NCBI GenBank assembly: GCA_014379625.1
Contig: JACMLJ010000010.1
Span: 1 to 64,000, forward strand
Direction: 5' to 3'
DNA length: 64,000 nt
DNA from: Ferruginibacter sp.
Lineage (GTDB): Bacteria; Bacteroidota; Bacteroidia; Chitinophagales; Chitinophagaceae
The position numbers and the translations under genes are program-made. The notes below the pieces were generated by a model. The model had not been told where the DNA came from. It ran no database searches and saw only the letters and a list, made by a program, of their open reading frames with translations. Below, one piece after another: positions 56,120-64,000 of the stretch. How positions within the stretch are numbered: position 1 is the stretch's first letter; each line of letters starts with the position of its first letter.

Positions 56120-57352
56120 ATGAACAAACTTTATAGTATTTGGCTTTTATGCATGCCATTGTTGCATGTATCTGCAGGTAACCATTTACCGGCTATGGGG
56201 AATGGATTGACCCAGGTACTTGGAGTAAATGTAAAAGACACCATTGTAGAAGATGAAATAGCAAAAGAAGATGAATTGATTGAAGAAGTTATCAAATCCA
56301 GAACAGCCCCTAAGAAAGAAAAGGTTCAATATTTTAACCAGGTTACCAAATATGGCTTTAAAAACCTGTTCTCAAATTACAGTTATAACAGTACCCTCCC
56401 ATACAATGCCCAGGTAAATCCCCAGGCGGAAATTTTTGTGCAGGATTATATGAAAGTTCACGGCATCTATTTGCAAAAGATGAAAGGTTGGGGACAGCCT
56501 TATTTTAATTTGATTGAAAGTGTATTGCAGCAGTATGGTTTACCAAGGGAGTTAAAATATATCGCCGTCATTGAATCTAATTTAAGTACGGGGGCTACCA
56601 GCTATGCGGGTGCAGGCGGGCCCTGGCAGTTTATGCCCTATACGGCAAGGGATTACGGACTTGTGGTAAATGGCTACCTTGATGAACGCCGGGATTATTA
56701 TAAAAGCACACACGCGGCAGCGAGGTATCTATTATCGCTTTACCGCGAGATGCACGATTGGCTGCTTGTGATGGCTGCTTATAATGGTGGTCCCGGGAGG
56801 GTGTATAGTGCCATGAAAAAAAGTGGGAGCAAAGATTTCTGGGACCTTCAATATTACCTTCCGGCAGAATCCAGGACTTATGTAAAGCGATTTATTGCCA
56901 CGCATTACATTATGGAGGGCTCCGGCGGCGTTACAACTACTGGTGGGAGCCTGCTATATGGATATGATTTTTCAGGAACAGAAAACAATGGCCGCACCAA
57001 TTATGGCAACACCCGTGACAAACAACATCCATATAAAACAAAAGCCGCTTTAACGGCTGAAGAATTGGTTGAGGTAGAAGTTCTTTCTATTTCAGGTAAA
57101 TACAATTCACTGGTAATTGCCAAAACCATCGCAATGGATATTGCCTTATTCAATCATTTCAATCCAAATTTTGATGGCACCATGTCGTCTACCGGAAACT
57201 TTGATCTTCGTCTGCCGCCGGATAAAATGCAATTATTTGTTGCTAATAAATACCCTATATTGAATGAATCCATACAGGTATTATTAAACGGCGCCGTTGT
57301 ACCCGTAAATAAAATGGTTTATCCAAAAGTAAAGGAGAAGAAAAAATCCTGA
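56120..57352 (+). CDS. MltD-like lytic transglycosylase
   Basis: A 410-residue exported murein-cleaving enzyme. After a signal peptide (MNKLYSIWLLCMPLLHVSAG), the SLT domain has the catalytic Glu in YIAVIESNLSTGATSYAGAG, PWQFMPYTARDYGL and LLVMAAYNGGPGRVYSAMKK. The C-terminal part (VEVLSISGKYNSLVIAKTIA) has one LysM-like stretch. It is 11 nt after gatA, probably in the same transcript, and converges on pabB with 2 nt between stops. Confidence 0.88.
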   Translation: MNKLYSIWLLCMPLLHVSAGNHLPAMGNGLTQVLGVNVKDTIVEDEIAKEDELIEEVIKSRTAPKKEKVQYFNQVTKYGFKNLFSNYSYNSTLPYNAQVNPQAEIFVQDYMKVHGIYLQKMKGWGQPYFNLIESVLQQYGLPRELKYIAVIESNLSTGATSYAGAGGPWQFMPYTARDYGLVVNGYLDERRDYYKSTHAAARYLLSLYREMHDWLLVMAAYNGGPGRVYSAMKKSGSKDFWDLQYYLPAESRTYVKRFIATHYIMEGSGGVTTTGGSLLYGYDFSGTENNGRTNYGNTRDKQHPYKTKAALTAEELVEVEVLSISGKYNSLVIAKTIAMDIALFNHFNPNFDGTMSSTGNFDLRLPPDKMQLFVANKYPILNESIQVLLNGAVVPVNKMVYPKVKEKKKS

Positions 57353-57354
57353 TA

Positions 57355-58641
57355 TCAACCCTGCTCCAATACCTGCTTCATCGTTGCTGCCTTCAACAGG
57401 CATTCCTGGTATTCTTCTTCGGCATCGCTGTAAAAGGTAATAGCACTACCTGCCTGGAACGATATATATTTATTGGCGGTATTGTACAAAACACTCCTGA
57501 TCACTACATTAAAGTCGGCATCCCCCTGTGGATTGACATAACCTATAGCACCTGAAAAAAGACCTCTTTTGGTATGTTCGTAGCGTTCAATAATTTCCAT
57601 TACCCTTTTTTTTGGGGCACCTGTCATACTTCCCATCGGAAAGGTAGCTTTTACCACATCTATCCAATCGGTGTTGTTTTCCAGTTCGCCGCTGATGGTA
57701 CTGATCATCTGGTGCACCTGTGGGAAACTATAAATCCCGAATAATTCTTCTACCCGTACTGTCCCCTGTTTGCAAACCCTGCTCAGGTCATTTCTTACCA
57801 GGTCGACAATCATTACATTCTCCGTTTTTTCCTTTTCGCTGCTAAGCAACTGTTGGCGGCTAAGCTCATCGAGTTCGTGGCTTTCCAAATTGCGTTTAGC
57901 CGTTCCCTTTATTGGCTGCGCATAAATTTTACCACCCGCTATTTTAAAATACCTTTCGGGGCTTGCGCAAATGCAAAAACGTCCGTTTAATTTGTACAAT
58001 GCAGCGAAGGGATTGGGCGAAAGTGTAATTAAGGAACAATAAACAGAGAGTGGATCTATTATAGCATCTTCAGCAAAAAATTCCTGGCAAAAATTTACTT
58101 CATAACAATCGCCGCGCAAAATATGCTGCTGCAGTTTTTTTACAATACTGGCATAATCCTGTGGTGAAATCCTGTTCTTAATACTGAGCGGTGCAGACCG
58201 CTTTTGTTCAATAGTGGAATCACGGGATTCAATGGCTTCAAATATTTCTTCGGCATTTTCTTCACAATATACTGTTAAGCCTGATTCATTCAATTGCAAC
58301 ACCATCTCCGGTACAAAAAAATGGCAATCAGGGAAATTGACCCCATCAAAATTCAGTGACCTTAATTGCTCCGTTTCATTCTTGAGATCATAGCCGAGGT
58401 GACCAAATATCCACTCTTTATCTACTTCGCAAAATTGCTTTAAAGACTCAAAAGTTTTTCCCGCGGCCGTTTCTATTTTTCTTTTACAACCCACTGCCAG
58501 CAGGCATTCAAAAGCAGGAGACTCAAAATGATACTGGCTGTTATCGAGCCAGCAAAAAATGTTGAACGGTTGCGCCCAGTTCAACATTTTAATCCTGAAT
58601 TCAACAAAATTACCAATTGGAAAAGAAACTGCTTTTTTCAC
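57355..58641 (-). CDS. pabB: Aminodeoxychorismate synthase component I
   Basis: A 428-residue chorismate-binding enzyme of the anthranilate/aminodeoxychorismate synthase component I family, making 4-amino-4-deoxychorismate for folate. Conserved segments are FCICASPERYF, AQPIKGTAKRN, NVMIVDLVRNDLSRVC and FPMGSMTGAPKKRVMEIIER, then GLFSGAIGYVNPQGDADFN. PabB is preferred over TrpE because of its short N-terminal domain and the lack of trp neighbours, but TrpE is not fully excluded. No glutamine amidotransferase gene is adjacent. It faces the MltD-like gene. Confidence 0.82.
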   Translation of the reverse strand: MKKAVSFPIGNFVEFRIKMLNWAQPFNIFCWLDNSQYHFESPAFECLLAVGCKRKIETAAGKTFESLKQFCEVDKEWIFGHLGYDLKNETEQLRSLNFDGVNFPDCHFFVPEMVLQLNESGLTVYCEENAEEIFEAIESRDSTIEQKRSAPLSIKNRISPQDYASIVKKLQQHILRGDCYEVNFCQEFFAEDAIIDPLSVYCSLITLSPNPFAALYKLNGRFCICASPERYFKIAGGKIYAQPIKGTAKRNLESHELDELSRQQLLSSEKEKTENVMIVDLVRNDLSRVCKQGTVRVEELFGIYSFPQVHQMISTISGELENNTDWIDVVKATFPMGSMTGAPKKRVMEIIERYEHTKRGLFSGAIGYVNPQGDADFNVVIRSVLYNTANKYISFQAGSAITFYSDAEEEYQECLLKAATMKQVLEQG

Positions 58642-58686
58642 TTAATTATTTTTCCATGCCATAGTTTTTACGATCGTCTTACCAGG

Positions 58687-59124
58687 CTAAAAATCATCAT
58701 CATCATCAAAACCAGCTCCACCTCCATCAAGGTCATCAAAGCCAAGGTCTTTAAAATCTTCATCTATTTTAAATTCATCCTCGTCATCCTTTGCAGCTTT
58801 TTTTCCGACCGATTTTTTTGCAGCAGACTTAGGTACATCAAACTCATCAAAGTCAGGATCCCAATCATCCTCATCTCCCTTTTCCCAATCATCTGCCTCC
58901 TCCTCCACATCATCATCGTCATCATCATCATCTTCATCCTTCCCTTTTTTTGAGGTTGCCTTGGCTTTTTTTACAGGAGTAGTTTCTTCATCGGGCCCAT
59001 CATCATCCGCATCATCATCCTCCTCGTCCTTTTTAGATTTTGAAGATGTTTTTTCCGGTGATTTTTTGGGAGGGGTCTCCGCATTTGGAGTTATTTTTTT
59101 TTCTTTACCTGGTTTAGTAGCCAT
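58687..59124 (-). CDS. Highly acidic low-complexity protein, unknown function
   Basis: A 145-residue, almost wholly disordered polyampholyte. A Lys/Pro/Ser N-terminus (about 1-32) leads into Asp/Glu blocks including a run of eight Asp (about 65-73), a Trp-containing stretch (ADDWEKGDEDDWDPDFDEFD), a basic island (AAKKSVGKKAAK), then an acidic end, DLDGGGAGFDDDDDF. No domain or signal peptide is seen. Proteins of this make-up lie near purA in related genomes, from memory. Binding to basic proteins or nucleoid components is possible (inference). Confidence 0.75.
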   Translation of the reverse strand: MATKPGKEKKITPNAETPPKKSPEKTSSKSKKDEEDDDADDDGPDEETTPVKKAKATSKKGKDEDDDDDDDDVEEEADDWEKGDEDDWDPDFDEFDVPKSAAKKSVGKKAAKDDEDEFKIDEDFKDLGFDDLDGGGAGFDDDDDF

Positions 59125-59373
59125 ATATCAACGTATTAATGCTGTAAAATTTCTTATAGATTTTTAAATAGCCAAAAAAAAAGGCATATTTTTTTATATT
59201 ATTTTATTCTCAAAACCGTTTCACGATGATTTTAATGCTGACATGTTTATTTTTTATTGCCATGAACCAGCCGCTAACTGAAGAAATTTGCACGGATAAA
59301 AATTATCTTATACAAGACAATTAATCCCTGGTCATTACCTCTTACCACCACAATTGAAAATGCGTACTGCTCC

Positions 59374-60636
59374 TTATGCCAACACTATCTGGTCCCTGCC
59401 CGGACCGTTACTGATGAATTTAACAGGCACCTGCAAAAATTGGTTTATGTAATCTATATAACTTTTCATATTTACCGGCAATTCATCATATTTTTCAATA
59501 GCGGTAATGTCGGTTTCCCAACCTTTAAAGCTCTTGTAAACAGGATCAATCGGGAGGCGGTTTATTTGAAAAGGTACATAATTTTTTTCTTCCCCATTGA
59601 CCCTGTACCCGTTACAAACCTTTAATTCCGGTAAAGAATCGAGTATGTCGGTTTTGGTCATAATGATTTGCGTAACACCATTGATCATACAGGCAAATTG
59701 CAATGCCACCAAATCAATCCATCCGCACCGGCGCGGCCGACCGGTAGTTGCTCCAAACTCACTGCCTATTTTACGTATCAACTCCCCCGTTTCGTCACTT
59801 AGCTCAGTAGGAAAAGGACCACTACCCACCCTGGTGCAATAGGCTTTTGAAACGCCATATACTTCCTTTATTTTCTGAGGTGCAATACCAAGACCCGTAC
59901 ATACCCCAGCCGAAATGGTATTACTGCTTGTTACAAAGGGGAATGTACCGAAATCCACATCCAGCATACTTCCCTGGGCACCTTCGGCCAATACCCGTTT
60001 ACCCTGTTGGATTTTATCATTGATAAAATATTCGCCGTTTACTATTTTAAGACCCTTTAGCAATTCAATTGATTCAAAAAAATCATCTTCCCAGGAGCTG
60101 ATATCTTCCTGGAAATGATAATTATCAAGCAGCCGCTGGTGTTTTAACCTTATTTTAATGTATTGGGATATAAAACCTTTGTCAAGCAGATCACCCACCC
60201 TTAAACCATTACGGCCGGTTTTGTCCATATAAGCGGGTCCGATGCCCTTTAAAGTTGAGCCGATTTTTTCATTTCCTTTTGCTAATTCGCTGGCTTTATC
60301 CAATGCCCTGTGCGTAGGCAAAATTAAGTGGGCCCGTTCGCTGATGTATAAATTCTTTCTATAATCGATCCCCATCGAAGACACTGTTTCGCATTCTCTT
60401 TTAAGGGTGATCGGGTCCAGTACCACGCCATTTCCAATAAGGTTAATTTTGTTTTCATGGAAAATTCCACTCGGTATCTGGTGAAGCACTACTTTTTGCC
60501 CGTTTACATAGAGCGTGTGCCCGGCATTGGGGCCACCCTGGAAACGCGCGATTATATCATAATTGGGAGCAAAATAATCAACAATTTTCCCCTTACCTTC
60601 ATCGCCCCATTGCAGTCCTAAAATTACGTCTACCAT
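59374..60636 (-). CDS. purA: Adenylosuccinate synthetase
   Basis: A 420-residue enzyme joining IMP and aspartate with GTP, the first step to AMP. Signatures are VILGLQWGDEGKGKIVDYFA (P-loop), GGPNAGHTLYVNGQKVVLHQ, IGPAYMDKTGRNGLRVGDLL, AEGAQGSMLDVDFGTFPFVT and GRPRRCGWIDLVALQFA. The C-terminus, FISNGPGRDQIVLA, fits. Length is usual. It is a single gene on the minus strand. Confidence 0.96.
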   Translation of the reverse strand: MVDVILGLQWGDEGKGKIVDYFAPNYDIIARFQGGPNAGHTLYVNGQKVVLHQIPSGIFHENKINLIGNGVVLDPITLKRECETVSSMGIDYRKNLYISERAHLILPTHRALDKASELAKGNEKIGSTLKGIGPAYMDKTGRNGLRVGDLLDKGFISQYIKIRLKHQRLLDNYHFQEDISSWEDDFFESIELLKGLKIVNGEYFINDKIQQGKRVLAEGAQGSMLDVDFGTFPFVTSSNTISAGVCTGLGIAPQKIKEVYGVSKAYCTRVGSGPFPTELSDETGELIRKIGSEFGATTGRPRRCGWIDLVALQFACMINGVTQIIMTKTDILDSLPELKVCNGYRVNGEEKNYVPFQINRLPIDPVYKSFKGWETDITAIEKYDELPVNMKSYIDYINQFLQVPVKFISNGPGRDQIVLA

Positions 60637-61113
60637 TTTTTATTTATCGTTTATGTTTTTGTTAGAATATTTGGAAGCCTGTTTATTTGTAACATTTAAC
60701 TGGCGAATGGATCCGGCACGATGTTTAACCCCGCAACCGGAACAAATCGCCCTCACAGCGGCACCCTTTTCAAAACCCTGTTTTTAACCCTTAATGCGAT
60801 ATTTATTTTTATTGTCCAACGGTAAAAATAAATTGAAATAAAACAACCACCTAAAATGATATGTATTTGTTTTAAAAATGGGGAGAAAGTAAATGGTTTC
60901 ATCCCGGGATATTGTATAAAGTGCTCATTTGTGCAGGAGAATATGAATTCATGCCCGGTAAAGAAAATAATTACCTGGCATTAGCTGCATTTTAACAGTA
61001 CGGCGCTACCCGTAAAAACGCTTAGTAAAATTAATTTTTTTATACATAAAATAAAAAGCTGTATTATCAGTTAATTCCTTTTAACTCCTGTCAAAACACG
61101 AGACAAAATAGCC
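60637..61113. other. Intergenic region between divergent purA and T9SS cargo genes
   Basis: About 480 bp with no convincing frame or repeat. It must carry the purA promoter, which I could not recognise as TAnnTTTG. There are A/T-rich tracts near 60820-60860 and 61020-61060. Confidence 0.4.
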
Positions 61114-61121
61114 TAACTTCG
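61114..61121 (+). promoter_or_regulatory. Candidate -7 box just before the T9SS cargo gene
   Basis: TAACTTCG differs from TAnnTTTG at one base; the start would be near 61127, giving an almost leaderless mRNA. Confidence 0.35.
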
Positions 61122-61129
61122 GATCAGGG

Positions 61130-63064
61130 ATGAAATCAATATTTTTCTTTAAAATAGCGATTGTATTAATTTGCATAGGTGGTCGGATGACTTCTGCCGC
61201 ACAGGTATGTACCGGATCCTTAGGCGACCCCGTAGTGAACGTAAATTTTGGCAGTGGAGTAAATCCCGGCAATCAACTGCAGGCTGCAAGTACTACTTAT
61301 AATTTCACTTCGTCTATCTGTCCCAATGATGGCAGTTATACCGTCGTTAACAGCACGGCAGGTTGTTTTAACAGTAGCTGGCATACTATAGCGGAAGATC
61401 ACACACCCAACGATGCCAGCGGCTACATCATGCTGGTGAATGCATCCGTTACCCCTGGCGACTTTTATGTGGATACGGTAAAGAATTTATGTGCCAATAC
61501 TACATTTGAGTTTGCCGCCTGGATTTTAAATGTGCTATTACCCAATGCATGTGGTTCTAACCCGATTCGACCTAAATTAACTTTTACCATAGAAACTATT
61601 ACTGGTGCCGTTTTGGGATCCTACTCTACAGGCGATATCGCTTCCTCCGGCACGCCCACCTGGAAACAATACGGGCTTTTTTTTACCACACCCATTAACA
61701 CCAACAGCGTTGTTATACGATTAACGAATACAGCACCGGGTGGCTGTGGTAATGATTTAGCTTTGGATGATATTACTTTCAGGCCCTGCGGTCCCAGTGT
61801 TTCTACATCAGTGGCAAACAACAGCCAGACAACGGCTAATTTGTGTAAAGGAGGAGTAACCAATATTCCGTTAACGGCGAATATAGGAAATGGCTATATC
61901 GTTCCAGCCCTGCAATGGCAGGAAAGTAGTATGAATGGAAATACCTGGGCCGATATTGCCGGAGCAAATTCCCCCAGCTACCAGTTTACTAAAACTGCGG
62001 TGGGTGTTTATAAGTACCGGTTGTCTGTAGCAGAAGGGACCAATATAGTTATTAATAATTGCAGGGTTGCCTCCAATATAATAACCATAACGATACATGA
62101 CATTCCGGTTGCAACCGCCGCCAGTAATAGCCCGGTTTGCGAAAAAAGGGCAATTAATTTAAGCGCCACCGGTGGCATCACTTATGCCTGGACCGGCCCA
62201 GCCGGCTTTAGTGCAATATCAGCAAACCCGTCATTCCCTGCTCAAACCAATTCCCCCGGGCAATACATCGTAACAGTTACTGATTCATTTGGATGTAATA
62301 ATACCGCATCCGTTAGTGTTATCACCCTTCCAAAACCGCTTGCTTCTATAAGTAATACGCAAACATTTTGCGAGGGCAATACCGTTAGCTTACTGGCGGG
62401 AGGAGGAATTGCTTATTTATGGTCGCCTGCCACCGGGTTGTCTGGTATAAACATTCCTAACCCGATTGCCAGTCCCGGGGACACAACCAACTATAGCGTG
62501 GTAGTTTTTAGCGCAAATAATTGTACAGATACTGCTACTGTGACAATGAATGTGATAAAAAGGCCCACTGCAAACGCAGGCCCGGATAAAATTTTATTAA
62601 GGGGACTTCCGGTTGTTTTAGACGGAAGCGCCGGCGGCTCCAATGTTAGTTTCAACTGGTCTCCCGTTACATTTTTAAATGATCCATTGTTGATTCAACC
62701 TGTGGCAACACCCTTACAGGATATTCGTTACACCTTAAATGTAATTTCGAACGATGGCTGTGGTTTGGCAACGGATGAGGTAATAGTAAAAGTGTATGAT
62801 GATATTTATATACCTACCGCATTTTCCCCCAATAACGACGGACTGAATGATACCTGGCGTATCGAAGCGTTGATTGTTGCTCCAAATGCGAGCGTAATTA
62901 TCTTTAACCGATATGGCAAAATTATTTTTGAAACCACCGGCAACAGCAAACAATGGGATGGCACTTATAAGGGCATTTCTTTGCCTGTGGGCGCATACAC
63001 GTATATGATAGATTTAAAAAACGGGAAGCCTTTAATAAAAGGAACGGTGATGATTGTAAGATGA
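61130..63064 (+). CDS. Secreted protein with T9SS type B sorting domain
   Basis: A 644-residue exported protein. After a signal peptide (MKSIFFFKIAIVLICIGGRM, then ending near Ala-Gln), an N-terminal beta-sandwich domain (about 25-225) has paired cysteines. Ig/PKD-like repeats follow, with segments GITYAWTGPAGFSAISANPS, GIAYLWSPATGLSGINIPNP and SNVSFNWSPVTFLNDPLL. The C-terminal CHU_C/T9SS type B domain closes it: IPTAFSPNNDGLNDTWRIEA, then FNRYGKIIF and PVGAYTYMIDLKNGK. It should be moved across the outer membrane by the type IX system. The function is likely adhesive or structural. Confidence 0.88.
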   Translation: MKSIFFFKIAIVLICIGGRMTSAAQVCTGSLGDPVVNVNFGSGVNPGNQLQAASTTYNFTSSICPNDGSYTVVNSTAGCFNSSWHTIAEDHTPNDASGYIMLVNASVTPGDFYVDTVKNLCANTTFEFAAWILNVLLPNACGSNPIRPKLTFTIETITGAVLGSYSTGDIASSGTPTWKQYGLFFTTPINTNSVVIRLTNTAPGGCGNDLALDDITFRPCGPSVSTSVANNSQTTANLCKGGVTNIPLTANIGNGYIVPALQWQESSMNGNTWADIAGANSPSYQFTKTAVGVYKYRLSVAEGTNIVINNCRVASNIITITIHDIPVATAASNSPVCEKRAINLSATGGITYAWTGPAGFSAISANPSFPAQTNSPGQYIVTVTDSFGCNNTASVSVITLPKPLASISNTQTFCEGNTVSLLAGGGIAYLWSPATGLSGINIPNPIASPGDTTNYSVVVFSANNCTDTATVTMNVIKRPTANAGPDKILLRGLPVVLDGSAGGSNVSFNWSPVTFLNDPLLIQPVATPLQDIRYTLNVISNDGCGLATDEVIVKVYDDIYIPTAFSPNNDGLNDTWRIEALIVAPNASVIIFNRYGKIIFETTGNSKQWDGTYKGISLPVGAYTYMIDLKNGKPLIKGTVMIVR

Positions 63065-63096
63065 TTTTTCATTTATTCATTTTATGCAGGGTGTTT

Positions 63097-64000
63097 TTAG
63101 TTCGCTGATTTAGGGGGCGGAGGTTGGAAAAATCGACCAATAACAGGGAACTGCTGAAATTCTTTTCTTTCCACATTCGCCATAAACCAAAGAAAAGCCA
63201 CTAATAAAACAATTGCTGTTGAGATAGAAAAGTAAATATTGGCATACAGCATCCCCAGGGCCCTATGCAGGAAGAATATCACTGCGGATAACACCAGGTA
63301 GGAAAGTAATTTCTTTTTAGCATAAGGTATCCGGTAAAATTTTTGTCCCAGTAAATACGAAGTAGTCATCATAAATGCATAGCAGGTAAATGTTGCCCAT
63401 GCGCTGCCGGTAAATCCAAACCTGGGTATCCACCAGATATTCAGTAGCACCGTAATAACGGCACCTGCAATGGTGATGGCAGCGCCGAATAAATTTCGGT
63501 CGGTGAGTTTATACCAGATGGAGAGGTTGTAGTAAATACCCAGGAAAACACTTCCCATGGCCAGTATGGGCACTATATGAATACCTTCTCCGTATTCCTT
63601 AAATTTTATCGTTAATATCTCTTTAAACACATCTAAAAAAAGGCCGATCACTAAAAACATACAGCAACAGGCGATTACAAAGAATTTCATTACCCTTGCG
63701 TATGTTTTTTTTGCATTATCCTCCTTTGACTGGTTAAAAAAAAATGGTTCTGCGGCCAACCGGAACATCTGAATAAAAATGGTGATTAATACGGCGAGCC
63801 TGTAATTGGCGGCAAAGATCCCCAGTTGCCTTTTGGCTTCTGCAGGAGGTAGCGTAACCACATGCTGGTATACGAGGCGGCTAATCATTTCATTAACCAT
63901 TCCTCCAAGTCCGACAATGATCAGCGGGTAAGCATATTTCATTGCCTGTTTCCATAATTTTCCATCAAAATTAAATTTGAAACTGATCCACTCTTTCCAT
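63097..64000 (-). CDS. Polysaccharide flippase (Wzx/MATE-like), cut by the right window edge
   Basis: C-terminal part of a lipid-linked oligosaccharide flippase of the polysaccharide synthase/MATE type. An ATG at 63942 lies in frame, but the frame stays open upstream to the window end, reading WKEWISFKFNFDGKLWKQAM before it, so the real start is beyond 64000. About 300 residues are visible, with 7-9 membrane helices, segments RLAVLITIFIQMFRLAAEPF and LFGAAITIAGAVITVLLNIW, and a C-terminal tail FPVIGRFFQPPPPKSAN. It converges on the T9SS cargo gene with 32 nt between stops. Confidence 0.85.
   Translation of the reverse strand, partial: WKEWISFKFNFDGKLWKQAMKYAYPLIIVGLGGMVNEMISRLVYQHVVTLPPAEAKRQLGIFAANYRLAVLITIFIQMFRLAAEPFFFNQSKEDNAKKTYARVMKFFVIACCCMFLVIGLFLDVFKEILTIKFKEYGEGIHIVPILAMGSVFLGIYYNLSIWYKLTDRNLFGAAITIAGAVITVLLNIWWIPRFGFTGSAWATFTCYAFMMTTSYLLGQKFYRIPYAKKKLLSYLVLSAVIFFLHRALGMLYANIYFSISTAIVLLVAFLWFMANVERKEFQQFPVIGRFFQPPPPKSAN

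Noticed and set aside
58528..58953. Long plus-strand frame opposite the acidic protein gene
   Set aside because: It results from the GAT/ATC repeats on the other strand and has no coding character.

Overview
The window is chromosomal DNA from a member of the Bacteroidota, most likely family Chitinophagaceae. The reasons are: -7 boxes of the TAnnTTTG type in front of many genes; a protein with a T9SS type B C-terminal domain; a SusC-like N-terminal domain on the TonB-dependent receptor; an RprY-type response regulator; a type 2 IleRS followed directly by a DksA-like gene; and the order pheT / coiled-coil protein / zapA / rny. The genus is an inference; there is no rRNA or tRNA gene here to settle it. 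I see no prophage, insertion sequence, CRISPR array or biosynthetic cluster.

Left part (1-20 kb): a truncated CDS at the edge and about 1 kb of gene-poor DNA, then gyrB (-). Next is an iron-uptake block: AraC/PchR-type regulator, TonB-dependent siderophore receptor with a perfect 14-bp dyad just before it, and a PepSY membrane protein. After that come ileS (swapped HIGH signature) coupled to a DksA-like protein with a histone-H1-like tail, a GNAT-fold protein, dnaX, an NAD-dependent epimerase-like protein, and the pyruvate dehydrogenase E2 gene with two lipoyl domains.

Middle (20-45 kb): an ice-binding-type lipoprotein, a GH13 lipoprotein, a UPF1-like helicase, a PAP2 phosphatase, a VanZ protein and a large pyruvate:ferredoxin oxidoreductase with a CRP/FNR-like site upstream. 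A decayed patch follows: a histidine kinase remnant whose stop still overlaps the start of an intact receiver protein, then an ECF sigma operon with two perfect dyads upstream, a YdeI protein, a Crp/Fnr gene broken by one amber codon, its intact paralogue, and small membrane proteins. Then come a TonB-like protein, an RprY-like regulator, a paired M16 peptidase system (one active, one lacking the zinc site), a Uma2-family protein and a HerA-like ATPase.

Right part (45-64 kb) is mostly housekeeping: rsmE and dnaB to the left, and pheT, zapA, rny, rplS, tatA, gatA and a MltD-like transglycosylase to the right. The dnaB-pheT divergent gap contains two perfect DnaA boxes and AT-rich DNA. pabB, a very acidic low-complexity protein, purA, a T9SS cargo protein and a flippase cut by the window edge complete it.

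There is no obvious large new system. The most interesting signals are small: a 17-bp sequence shared in the same reading frame by apparent insertions in IleRS and GatA; several perfect dyads in regulatory gaps; the dnaB/pheT DnaA-box cluster; the kinase remnant; the H1-like DksA; and a 40-residue lipoprotein gene. Start codons were often chosen from the position of the -7 box, because upstream in-frame TTG codons (some of them part of the box itself) give false longer reading frames.
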